Source: Phycisphaerae bacterium | GTDB lineage: Bacteria; Planctomycetota; Phycisphaerae; UBA1845; PWPN01 | Length of the DNA: 9,040 nucleotides | Direction: 5' to 3' | Assembly (NCBI GenBank): GCA_026647385.1 | Contig: JAPKGY010000076.1 | Location: forward strand, 1-9,040 | Shown here: positions 1 through 6,188 of the stretch, piece by piece | How the letters are laid out: every line of letters begins with the position of its first letter | How positions within the stretch are numbered: position 1 is the first letter of the stretch | Position numbers and translations under genes: made by a program | The notes under the pieces: generated by a model | What the model saw: only the letters and a program-made list of their open reading frames with translations | Databases searched by the model: none | What the model was told of the DNA's origin: nothing

Positions 1-1
1 G

Positions 2-133
2 GAGATTATCAAGGATTACGATGTAATTCTCGATGGGGCTGATAATTTTCCCACACGGTATCTTGTGAACGATGCCTGTGTATTCCTCAAAAAACCACTG
101 TCTCACGGTTCCATCTTCAGATTTGAGGGGCGG
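2..133 (+). pseudogene. Internal fragment of MoeB/ThiF-type E1-like adenylyltransferase
   Basis: Reading frame 2 from the first base gives about 43 residues that match the middle of MoeB/ThiF/HesA-type E1-like proteins: a DYDVILDGADNF stretch, then PTRYLVNDAC and GSIFRFEG. These enzymes adenylate the C-terminus of a small sulfur-carrier protein (MoaD or ThiS) in molybdopterin or thiamin synthesis. The D-x-x-D-N segment belongs to the ATP/magnesium site in the family. The start lies outside the window. The match stops abruptly after FRFEG near base 130, where the frame runs on as nonsense over the transporter gene. By my count G+C is about 44% (57 of 130), against about 64% in the next 120 bases. 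It is therefore a remnant cut at both ends and probably of different origin from the rest of the window. The family assignment is firm; MoeB versus ThiF cannot be decided from this piece. Confidence 0.8.
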
Positions 134-905
134 AGCGGTGTTCAACGTCGCGAACATTCTGCTGGTGGCGGCCATCGATATCGCCGGGCTGGCTGTGGCG
201 TTTCCGGTGGGTATCGGCATCGCCCTGGCGTGGGGCGTCATTACGACGTATATCGCCAAGCCGGCGGGCGACCCGGTCATCCTGTTCGCGGGTGTGGCGT
301 GCGTGGCGGTCGCGATCCTGATCAACGCGGCGGCCTACAAGCGGCTGCCGTCGGCCGGCCAGAAGACGACCGCCAAAGGACTGATTATTTCAGTCGTGGC
401 CGGCGTGCTCATGGGTTTCTTCTATCGGTTCGTGGCGGCTGCGATTGCGAACATCAAGGAGATCGAAGCGCCGGCCGAAGCCGGCAAGCTCACGCCGTAC
501 ACCGCGCTGGTGTTCTTCGCCCTGGGCTTGTTCCTGTCCAATTTCGTGCTGAACACGATCGTGATGAAGAAGCCTTTCGTGGGCGATCCGGTTCCTCTCG
601 GCGACTATTTCAAAAAGGGCAACCCCCGGCTCCACCTGATCGGCATCGTCGGCGGCATCATCTGGAGCGTGGGCATGTCGTTCAGCATTCTCGCGGGGGA
701 TACGGCCGGTTACGCGATCTCGTACGGCCTGGGGCAGGGTGCAACGATGGTGGCGGCTGCCTGGGGCGTGTTCATCTGGAAGGAGTTCAAGGCGGCACCG
801 GCCGGGACGGACAAGCTCCTCGCTCTCATGTTCGTCTGCTTCATCGTGGGGTTGAGCCTGATCGTCTACGCGAACGTGGCGACCGCGGGAGCGGCTGCGT
901 CCTGA
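126..905 (+). CDS. GRP/DMT-type sugar (probably ribose) transporter, 5'-truncated
   Basis: This is a multi-pass inner-membrane permease of the GRP/DMT group (Pfam sugar_tr type, often named glucose/ribose porter or 'multidrug DMT permease'). About 260 residues are recognisable, from GGAVFNVANILLVAA to the stop. They include the family-typical GNPRLHLIGIVGGIIWSVGM and ISYGLGQGA...WGVFIWKEF blocks. Roughly eight hydrophobic segments follow one another: two in the first ~40 residues, then near bases 265-335, 380-450, 495-565, 635-705, 710-780 and 820-890. Relatives are usually about 330-350 residues, so some 70-80 N-terminal residues are missing. The open frame reaches back to an ATG at 72, but those 18 codons overlap the MoeB-like fragment in another frame and are not native. 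The next gene is ribokinase, which suggests ribose as substrate; that is inference. A sugar exporter or other pentose porter remains possible. Confidence 0.8.
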   Translation, partial: RGGAVFNVANILLVAAIDIAGLAVAFPVGIGIALAWGVITTYIAKPAGDPVILFAGVACVAVAILINAAAYKRLPSAGQKTTAKGLIISVVAGVLMGFFYRFVAAAIANIKEIEAPAEAGKLTPYTALVFFALGLFLSNFVLNTIVMKKPFVGDPVPLGDYFKKGNPRLHLIGIVGGIIWSVGMSFSILAGDTAGYAISYGLGQGATMVAAAWGVFIWKEFKAAPAGTDKLLALMFVCFIVGLSLIVYANVATAGAAAS

Positions 906-914
906 GCCGTTGAA

Positions 915-929
915 TTTGGCGACGCCAAA
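915..929 (+). terminator. Short hairpin just after the transporter stop
   Basis: TTTGGC and GCCAAA form a perfect 6-bp stem around a GAC loop, starting 10 nt after the stop codon. No U-run follows, so it is at best a weak terminator or an mRNA 3'-end stabiliser. The position is the main argument for it. Confidence 0.25.
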
Positions 930-961
930 CATCAACGAGTTGCGGATTCCAGCATTAACGA

Positions 962-1021
962 GCCGCGGGCTTCAGCTCGCCGCGGGCTTCAGCTCGCCGC
1001 GGGCTTCAGCTCGCCGCGGGC
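962..1021 (+). repeat. 17-bp tandem repeat, 3 copies plus a partial copy
   Basis: The unit GCCGCGGGCTTCAGCTC occurs three times without change (962-978, 979-995, 996-1012). It is followed by the first nine bases of a fourth copy (1013-1021). Each unit is half of an imperfect palindrome of the REP type, so the array looks like slippage within a REP-like element. It lies in the gap between the transporter and ribokinase genes and has no coding role on the + strand. Confidence 0.9.
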
Positions 1022-1045
1022 GAGTCGCCGCGGCGACCCGCGCGG
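1022..1045 (+). repeat. Dispersed palindromic repeat, copy 1
   Basis: This 24-bp element has a perfect 14-bp palindrome, GTCGCCGCGGCGAC (1024-1037), followed by CCGCGCGG. A second copy in the same orientation lies at 2137-2160, after ribokinase, with 21 of 24 bases identical. Two of the three differences are the central GC to AT, which keeps the core self-complementary. Confidence 0.75.
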
Positions 1046-1155
1046 AGCCTCGATCGGGGAATGAGAGTACCCTCGCAACCGCATGACCGCGCAGGCTGAA
1101 GCCTGCGGCTCATTGGCGGGGGGCGTTTGACGGGGTCACGAAGGGAGATCTTCCT

Positions 1156-2076
1156 GTGAGTCATCAAATCGCAGTGGTCGGCAGCTCGAATACGGACATG
1201 ATCATTCAATCGGCGAGGATTCCCCGCCCGGGAGAGACGATCCTCGGGGGCGAGTTCACCATGGCGGCGGGCGGCAAGGGGGCGAACCAGGCGGTGGGGG
1301 CGGCCCGCGCGGGCGGCCAGGTCACGTTCATCGCTCGCGTCGGCGATGACCTGTTCGGTAAGCAGGCGATCGAGGGCTTTCGCGGCGACGGCATCAACGT
1401 CGATCACGTGACCCGCGATACGGGTGCGCCGTCGGGCGTGGCGTTGATCGTGGTGGCGGCCGACGGCGAGAATTCGATCGTCGTGGCGTCCGGCGCGAAC
1501 GGGCGGCTTTCGCCGGCGGACGTGAAGAAGGCCAGGGACGCGATCGCGTCGGCCGCGGTGCTGCTGTGCCAGCTCGAAACGCCGATCGAGACGGTGCAGG
1601 CGGCGGTCGAGACGGCGTCGGCCGCCGGCGTCCGCGTGATCCTCAACCCGGCTCCCGCCCGCACGTTGGACGACGGCTTGCTCAAGCACGTGTCGGTCAT
1701 TACGCCGAACGAGACGGAGGCTGAGCTGCTCACCGGCGTCAAAGTCGTGGACGATGCCGGTGCCGCGCGGGCGGCTGCCCATCTGCGCAACCGCGGCGTC
1801 GAGATCGCCCTCATCACGCTCGGTGCCCGCGGCACGTTCGTATGCGCCGACGGCATCAGCGAAATCGTCCCCGGCTTCAAGGTCGAACCGGTGGATACGA
1901 CGGCCGCCGGTGACGTCTTTAACGGCGCCCTGGCCGTGGCCCTGGCCGAGGGAAAGCCCCTGCGCGATGCGGTCCGCTTCGCCAACGCCGCCGGTGCCCT
2001 GTCCGTCACCAAGCTCGGTGCGCAACCGTCCGCACCGAAACGGGCGGAGATTGAGGCATTGCTGGCAGGCAAGTGA
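1156..2076 (+). CDS. rbsK: Ribokinase (PfkB family)
   Basis: Cytoplasmic kinase that converts D-ribose and ATP to ribose 5-phosphate, feeding the pentose phosphate pathway and nucleotide synthesis. The 306-residue length is typical for RbsK. The N-terminus VVGSSNTDM is followed by the sugar-binding signature GGKGANQA (residues 39-46). TPNETEAE (N185, E188) is the usual nucleotide/metal-site block. The C-terminal PfkB signature DTTAAGD spans 247-253, with D253 as the expected catalytic base and the A-A-G turn as the anion hole. The start is a GTG chosen because AAGGGAG (1141-1147) lies 8 nt upstream and the conserved N-terminus begins at once. The gene sits 250 bp after the sugar transporter, a classic functional pair, though repeats fill the gap and an operon is not certain. 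Other PfkB sugar kinases are less likely because the first signature is strongly ribokinase-like. Confidence 0.95.
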   Translation: MSHQIAVVGSSNTDMIIQSARIPRPGETILGGEFTMAAGGKGANQAVGAARAGGQVTFIARVGDDLFGKQAIEGFRGDGINVDHVTRDTGAPSGVALIVVAADGENSIVVASGANGRLSPADVKKARDAIASAAVLLCQLETPIETVQAAVETASAAGVRVILNPAPARTLDDGLLKHVSVITPNETEAELLTGVKVVDDAGAARAAAHLRNRGVEIALITLGARGTFVCADGISEIVPGFKVEPVDTTAAGDVFNGALAVALAEGKPLRDAVRFANAAGALSVTKLGAQPSAPKRAEIEALLAGK

Positions 2077-2284
2077 GCTGAACAGAGCCGGCGAAAGCAG
2101 AAAGCAAATACCCGCTGGCATCGGGACGCCGCAAGTGAATCGCCATGGCGACCCGCGCGGCTGGTCGGATGGGACGGGCGCAACTTTCCCAGTCGTGGTC
2201 ACCTGTTGTGTTCGAGCAGGGGGCATCGATGCATATACCGTGGGAGGGCAAAGGAAGGTGTCGGAAAAGTAGAATGTCCCCTTT
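2077..2284. other. Non-coding gap after ribokinase, first part
   Basis: This is the left 208 bases of a 555-bp gap between ribokinase and the Tat-exported protein. It holds the second dispersed palindrome (2137-2160), a 10-bp palindrome GCATCGATGC at 2223-2232, and the motif at 2261-2287. I see no credible gene on either strand: the long minus-strand frames across this stretch are continuations of antisense frames over ribokinase. No clear terminator follows rbsK. Confidence 0.6.
2137..2160 (+). repeat. Dispersed palindromic repeat, copy 2
   Basis: Second copy of the element at 1022-1045, in the same orientation and 61 bp after the ribokinase stop. The 12-bp core TCGCCATGGCGA (2140-2151) is a perfect palindrome, followed by CCCGCGCGG. 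The two copies bracket rbsK as direct repeats about 1.1 kb apart. Confidence 0.75.
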
Positions 2285-2287
2285 TTG
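2261..2287. repeat. Possible mobile-element-associated motif at a gene breakpoint
   Basis: The motif contains GGAAAAGTAGAATGTCCCC followed by TTTTT, with AAAAG and CTTTT able to pair across an 11-nt loop. From memory, close variants (AGTAGAATGTCCCCTTTT or its complement) recur in many bacterial genomes near small REP-associated or other transposases. That recollection is unverified and only one copy is present here. It ends within about 15 bases of the point where similarity to the four-helix-bundle family begins, so it may mark the break. Confidence 0.35.
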
Positions 2288-2551
2288 TTGTGCACCTGCA
2301 AGCTGAATGATGCGGAGGCTGAGGTTGCCGAGACACAGACCTGGGTCGAGTTGGCTGTGCGCTGCCGATTCCTGTCCTCTGAGGAGGCTGCGGACCTGGA
2401 CAATCGGTACGAAGATACCCTCGCACGGCTTGTTAACATGATTGCCCGGCCTGACGGGTGGGTGATCGGGGGAGGCCGAGGACACGGTACAGACAGTCCG
2501 ATTGGCATCGACACAAACGCAAGGAGAGCCAGGCAAACAGCGACGCGGTAA
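2285..2551 (+). pseudogene. C-terminal half of a four-helix-bundle (S23/IVP-type) protein
   Basis: From about base 2300 the frame reads KLNDAEAEVAETQTWVELA and then RCRFLSSEEA...LVNMIARPDGWVI. This looks like the last two helices of the four helix bundle family (Pfam 23S_rRNA_IVP, TIGR02436), small proteins first found in 23S rRNA intervening sequences and of unclear role. Family members are about 115-130 residues; only the final ~56 are present. No N-terminal half is visible in any nearby frame. The only frame-opening codons are TTGs at 2285 and 2288 without a ribosome binding site. After WVI the frame continues about 27 unrelated residues to TAA at 2549, so the native stop also seems lost. 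I read it as a decayed, unexpressed relic. The family call is by pattern memory and moderately sure. Confidence 0.6.
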
Positions 2552-2631
2552 TTGAGGATTCTCCGCGTCCCGTTGTCTCCGCGTCCGGCCTGGCTCGGCG
2601 CGAAACTCTGTTGCGAAATGAGAGGTAAACG
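2552..2631. promoter_or_regulatory. Leader of the Tat-exported protein gene with clear RBS
   Basis: GAGAGG at 2620-2625 lies 6 nt before the ATG at 2632 and supports that start. Upstream, TCTCCGCGTCC occurs twice (2560-2570 and 2576-2586), a short direct repeat. I see no convincing -35/-10 pair, so the promoter may lie further up in the four-helix-bundle relic. Confidence 0.5.
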
Positions 2632-3744
2632 ATGGGTACCGAGCGAACATGGATAGAATCGCAAACCACTCGTCGTCAGATGCTGGCCGGCGCCGCGGCG
2701 ATGGCGGGGACGGCTGTGTTACCGAGTCGCGTGCAGGGTGCTTCGCCTGCTACTCAGGTCCGTCGTGGGCGGCTGGGGTTCAAGGGCCAGCCGATCAAGG
2801 CGTTTTGTCTGGATTTCAACTGGGGCGACAAGGGGCCGGCTGAGCCGGGGTTGTTCGCTCAGGCGGACCCCGTTGAGCACGTGCGATGGTATCAGGACCT
2901 CGGGTGCAACACGATTCAGACGTTTTGCGTGTCGTACAACGGGTATGCGTGGTATCAAAGCGGGGTGGCGCCGGTCACGCCGGGGTTGAAGTGCCCGGAT
3001 TTTCTGGGCAAGATGGTCGAACTCGGCCACAAGGCGAACATGCTGGTCATGGGCTACTTTTGCGCCGGCTCCAACGCCTACTGGGAAGATCGGCACCAGG
3101 ACATGGCCCACATCGAGGACCGCGGCAACTGCAACGTGCCTTTTACGCTGGAGTACCTGGACTACTTCTGCCGCTCGATCGAGGACGCCCTGCGGAAGAC
3201 GGCCGTCGACGGCTTCATGATCGACTGGATCCGTCCGACCCGGCACGTGAAATGGCTCGATTGCGAGAAGCGGATGTGGAAGGAACTGCTCGGCGAACCG
3301 TTTCCCGCGAGCGGCCAGCCCTCGGCGGAGAGCGTGCTCGAGTTCGATCGGCGATCGATGGAACGGTGCTGGCGGCACATCCGCTGGGTGGTGCGTGCGA
3401 ATCGGCCGGCGGTCGTCTGGACGAATCACCCGTTCCTCGAGAAAGAGTACCCCATGTGGGAAGGGCAGCCGCTGCTCAAGGAGGCGGATTGGATCCTGAA
3501 CGAGTCAGCGGAGTTCGAGCACGTGCAGTGGCTGGAGAACCGGATCGGGCCGGAGACGCTGATCGTCCAGAATCTCTGCGGTTGGAAGGATCACGACGCG
3601 TCGTTGTGGCGCAAGCTCGATCGGACGAAGTACGGCTTCTACGGCTTCGCCCGCGCGGACAAGGAAACGACGCTCCTGGATACCCGGCTGGAGCACAACG
3701 CCAGGAACGCCGAGATCCTTCGCAAAGCCTATCATGAGATGTGA
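2632..3744 (+). CDS. Tat-exported putative TIM-barrel glycoside hydrolase
   Basis: A 370-residue protein with an N-terminal twin-arginine signal: T-R-R-Q-M-L (R14, R15), a small-residue hydrophobic stretch to about residue 31, and likely cleavage after VQG or VQGA (36-37). It should be folded in the cytoplasm and exported. The mature part resembles barrel-type hydrolases such as the hypothetical glycosyl hydrolase GHL6 and fucosidase-like groups. It has CLDFNWG near residue 58, a DLGCNTIQTFC strand-turn, MGYFCAGSN, then DGFMIDWIRP (193-202) with D198 at a strand end where such barrels keep a catalytic or substrate-binding acid, and WTNHP (263-267). I cannot name a substrate, and no other polysaccharide genes are adjacent. 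The start is set by GAGAGG 6 nt upstream. The stop is 3 nt before the pseudouridine synthase start. Hydrolase is inference; the Tat signal is seen directly. Confidence 0.75.
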   Translation: MGTERTWIESQTTRRQMLAGAAAMAGTAVLPSRVQGASPATQVRRGRLGFKGQPIKAFCLDFNWGDKGPAEPGLFAQADPVEHVRWYQDLGCNTIQTFCVSYNGYAWYQSGVAPVTPGLKCPDFLGKMVELGHKANMLVMGYFCAGSNAYWEDRHQDMAHIEDRGNCNVPFTLEYLDYFCRSIEDALRKTAVDGFMIDWIRPTRHVKWLDCEKRMWKELLGEPFPASGQPSAESVLEFDRRSMERCWRHIRWVVRANRPAVVWTNHPFLEKEYPMWEGQPLLKEADWILNESAEFEHVQWLENRIGPETLIVQNLCGWKDHDASLWRKLDRTKYGFYGFARADKETTLLDTRLEHNARNAEILRKAYHEM

Positions 3745-3747
3745 TGA

Positions 3748-4506
3748 ATGGCGGCTGCTCGACTCCCGATTCCGATTCTTTGCGAGGATGAGGCGTTCGT
3801 TGCCGTCAACAAGCCGGCGGGGGTGTTGACGATCGCCGATCGGCAGGGCGGTGAATCCGTGCGCGACCTGCTGGCCGACGCCCGGCCGGACCTGGCCGAC
3901 CTGCGCATCGTCCACCGGCTCGACCGGGACACGTCGGGTGTGCTGCTGCTGGCCCGGACGGCCGACGCCCACCGAGCCTTGTGCCGGCAGTTCGGCGAGC
4001 GGACGGTGGACAAGGATTACCTGGCGATCATTCGCGGTGAGCCGGCTGACGACCGCGGCATGATCGACTTGCGGCTCGGGCCTCACCCCGCCGGCGACCC
4101 ACGCATGGTCGTCTCGGTGAACGGCAAGCGGGCGATGACTGAATGGTCCGTCGTCGAGCGATTTGGCGTCGCATCGCTGCTTCGATGCCGGTTGCTCACC
4201 GGCCGGCAGCACCAGATCCGCGTTCACCTGAGTTACATCGGCCTGCCGCTCCTGGTCGACGAGTTGTACGGGTTGGCTGCGGCGTTTCTGCTGTCGTCGG
4301 TCAAGCCGGGTTATCGCGCGAGCGGTCGCCACGAGGAAAGGCCCCTGATCGCTCGTCTCACTCTGCACGCCGAGTCGGTCGAGTTCACACACCCGACGGG
4401 CGGCGGCCGTGTGAGGGTGACGGCGGACCTCCCCAAGGATTTCCGCGTGACGCTCGCGCAACTGCGCAAACTGAAGGGTCGACGCCAACGGTCCGAAGGG
4501 ACGTGA
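3748..4506 (+). CDS. RluA-family RNA pseudouridine synthase
   Basis: Isomerises specific uridines to pseudouridine in rRNA or tRNA. The 252-residue protein opens with CEDEAFVAVNKPAGVLT, the usual first strand of the catalytic domain. The RluA signature HRLDRDTSGVLLLA begins at residue 56, with D59 as the catalytic aspartate. Later blocks KDYLAIIRG, TGRQHQIRVHLSYIG and PLLVDELYG are all standard. No S4 RNA-binding domain precedes the catalytic domain, so it is closer to the RluA/TruC size class than to RluC/RluD. The RNA target cannot be told from sequence. The ATG lies 3 nt after the previous stop with no strong Shine-Dalgarno sequence, so translation is probably coupled to the exported protein. 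The basic tail KLKGRRQRSEGT may contact RNA. A 353-bp gap follows. Confidence 0.92.
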   Translation: MAAARLPIPILCEDEAFVAVNKPAGVLTIADRQGGESVRDLLADARPDLADLRIVHRLDRDTSGVLLLARTADAHRALCRQFGERTVDKDYLAIIRGEPADDRGMIDLRLGPHPAGDPRMVVSVNGKRAMTEWSVVERFGVASLLRCRLLTGRQHQIRVHLSYIGLPLLVDELYGLAAAFLLSSVKPGYRASGRHEERPLIARLTLHAESVEFTHPTGGGRVRVTADLPKDFRVTLAQLRKLKGRRQRSEGT

Positions 4507-4859
4507 GACGGCGAGCAAGCGGTTGCGCGGCGCGAAGAGCGCGCCCGGCGAGTACGCGGGGCGTGGCACCCACCAGGAAAGCGTTTGCGGGGCACGGGGA
4601 GCATGCCCATCCAATACGCCGCGTGCGGGACTCTACGCCGTGTGCGGCACCCGTTGTTCAGCCGCGACCCGCAGGGGAGCGTTTTCACGCACCGTCCCCA
4701 CATTGCGCCATCCGCCGACCGGACAACGCCCCACCCGCCGGCCGACGGCGTCCGCACCGTCCGCGCCCCGAACTTGCAAGCGAGCGGGTAAAGACCTAGA
4801 CTCATACGACTTTTGCCGGGGCGGATTTGCGCGCTTCCTGGCGGGCACGAGGAGCATCG
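4507..4859. other. Non-coding gap between rluA-type gene and hom
   Basis: I see no gene here. Minus-strand frames that cross it are extensions of antisense frames over hom. It contains a hairpin of GGCGCG (4529-4534) with CGCGCC (4540-4545), 22 nt after the pseudouridine synthase stop and without a U-run. It also has a 17-bp direct repeat at 4615-4631 and 4634-4650 (15 of 17 identical, 19-bp period) and a possible promoter near 4774-4802. Arginine- and proline-rich translations in every frame fit non-coding GC-rich DNA. Confidence 0.6.
4774..4802 (+). promoter_or_regulatory. Candidate sigma70-type promoter for the hom operon
   Basis: TTGCAA (4774-4779) and TAGACT (4797-4802) are spaced by exactly 17 nt, each matching 4 of 6 consensus positions. 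Transcription would start near 4809 and give a leader of about 50 nt. It lies in the only AT-richer stretch of the gap. I see no leader peptide, T-box or riboswitch in that short leader. Confidence 0.35.
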
Positions 4860-6188
4860 ATGGCGGATACGGTTGTCCAGGTCGGGTTGATCGGTTGCGG
4901 CACGGTCGGCGGGGGCGTGGTCGAGCTTCTGCGGGCGGAGGGCGACGCCATCGCCCGCAAGACCGGCGTTCGGCTCGAGATCGCCCGCGTGGCCGACAAG
5001 GACGTCGCCCAAGCCGAGCGGGTGGGCGTGGCGGCCGACCGCATCACGAATGATGCCGCCGCGGTCATCAACGATCCGCGCATCCCGATCATCGTCGAGC
5101 TGGTCGGCGGCACGACCGTCGCCAAGGAGTTCGTTCTGGCGGCTTTGCGGGCGGGCAAGCACGTGGTGACCGCCAACAAGGCGCTGCTGGCCAAGTTCGG
5201 GAAGGAGATTTACCGCACCGCCCGGGAAAACAAGCGTTGCGTCGCCTTCGAGGCGAGCTGCGCGGGCGGCATCCCGGTGATTCTCGCCTTGCGCAACGGG
5301 TTGATCGCGAATCGCGTGTCGGCCATTTACGGCATCATGAACGGCACGTGCAACTACATCCTCAGCGAGATGGCTGACCAGGGGAAGAGTTACCAGGAGG
5401 CCCTGACGGAGGCCCAGCGACTGGGTTTCGCCGAGGTCGACCCGACGCTCGACGTGAACGGCACGGACACCGCCCACAAGCTGGCGGTGCTGGCTTCGAT
5501 CGCCTTTTGTGCCGACGTGGACTTCAGCCGGCTTCACATCGAGGGGATCGAGGGGCTGGACGCCCAGGACATCGCGGCGGGGCGGGAGTTGGGCTACGTC
5601 TGCAAGCTGCTGGGCATCGCCGATCGGACGCCGGACGGCCTGAGCCTTCGCGTTCATCCCGCGTTCGTGCCTCGGACCCATCCGCTGGCGAGCAATTCCG
5701 GCTCGTTCAACGCGGTGAGCATTTACGGCAACTGGGTGGGACACACGCTCTATTACGGGCGGGGCGCGGGTCGCAAGCCGACCGCCAGCGCGGTGGTGGC
5801 CGACCTTGTGGACATCGCCGTCGGCAACGGCGTTCGCACGTTCGAGGCGTTCCACATGTTGGCCGACCAGTCGCCCGAGCCGCGGTACACGCCGATGGAT
5901 CGGCTCGAATCGCGCTATTACGTTCGCCTGATGGCGGTCGATCGCCCGGGCGTCATGGCCCAGATCACGCGTGCTTTCGGCGAGCACGAGATCAGCCTGC
6001 GGGCGGTGACCCAGCACGAGTCGCCCGGCCGACCGGCGGACGACGGCGTCCCCGTCGTCGTGCTCACGCACGTCGCCCGCGAGGGGCGGATGCGCGAGGC
6101 TTTGGATCAGATCGCCCGGTTGCCCGTGGTCAAGGCCAGACCGGTGATGATCCGCCTCGTCGAGGAGCACGAGGAGTACGCCGCATGA
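4860..6188 (+). CDS. hom: Homoserine dehydrogenase with C-terminal ACT domain
   Basis: Reduces aspartate 4-semialdehyde to homoserine with NAD(P)H in the cytoplasm, at the branch to threonine and methionine. The 442-residue protein starts with a Rossmann fold, GLIGCGTVGGG (G12-x-G14-x-x-G17). It continues with HVVTANKALLAK and the catalytic-domain blocks GGIPVILALRNG and IYGIMNGTCNYILSEM. D203 and K207 in NGTDTAHKL have the spacing of the catalytic aspartate and lysine of the family. From about residue 353, YYVRLMAVDRPGVMAQITRAF begins an ACT domain, the usual site of threonine feedback. The start at 4860 has GAGGAG (4849-4854) 5 nt upstream; an in-frame TTG at 4827 would add 11 unconserved residues. 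The last codons overlap the next gene by ATGA. Length and domain order match the Bacillus-type enzyme, and it is not fused to aspartate kinase. Confidence 0.96.
   Translation: MADTVVQVGLIGCGTVGGGVVELLRAEGDAIARKTGVRLEIARVADKDVAQAERVGVAADRITNDAAAVINDPRIPIIVELVGGTTVAKEFVLAALRAGKHVVTANKALLAKFGKEIYRTARENKRCVAFEASCAGGIPVILALRNGLIANRVSAIYGIMNGTCNYILSEMADQGKSYQEALTEAQRLGFAEVDPTLDVNGTDTAHKLAVLASIAFCADVDFSRLHIEGIEGLDAQDIAAGRELGYVCKLLGIADRTPDGLSLRVHPAFVPRTHPLASNSGSFNAVSIYGNWVGHTLYYGRGAGRKPTASAVVADLVDIAVGNGVRTFEAFHMLADQSPEPRYTPMDRLESRYYVRLMAVDRPGVMAQITRAFGEHEISLRAVTQHESPGRPADDGVPVVVLTHVAREGRMREALDQIARLPVVKARPVMIRLVEEHEEYAA

Larger units (their letters stand above)
960..1111. repeat. Inverted pair of REP-like palindromes
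   Basis: Bases 960-980 and the reverse complement of 1091-1111 agree at 18 of 21 positions, so two copies of one short element face each other about 110 bp apart. The right copy contains a perfect hairpin, GCAGGCT-GA-AGCCTGC (1091-1106). The pair frames the 17-bp repeat and the palindrome at 1024-1037. From memory, REP-like sequences of this kind (CCGCAGGCTTCAGCCTGC) are scattered in the intergenic gaps of several soil and sediment phyla. Between two genes of one pathway they could stop or stabilise transcripts, or expose DNA to nicking; none of this is shown here. Confidence 0.7.

Noticed and set aside
65..913. 282-residue + strand frame continuing from the MoeB-like fragment
   Set aside because: Only its first ~20 residues belong to the E1-like protein; the rest is the transporter gene read in the wrong frame, rich in Arg and Gly.
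1127..1155. TTGACG at 1127-1132 as a -35 box for ribokinase
   Set aside because: A -10 at normal spacing would fall on the start codon, leaving no leader for the visible ribosome binding site.
1006..2664. 552-residue open frame on the minus strand over ribokinase
   Set aside because: It is antisense to a clear rbsK, rich in Arg, Ala and His as expected from GC-rich complementary frames, and its ends lie in the repeats. No domain is recognisable.
4827..4859. Upstream TTG start for homoserine dehydrogenase
   Set aside because: It would add 11 residues before the conserved N-terminus, with no ribosome binding site at proper distance. The ATG at 4860 has GAGGAG 5 nt upstream.
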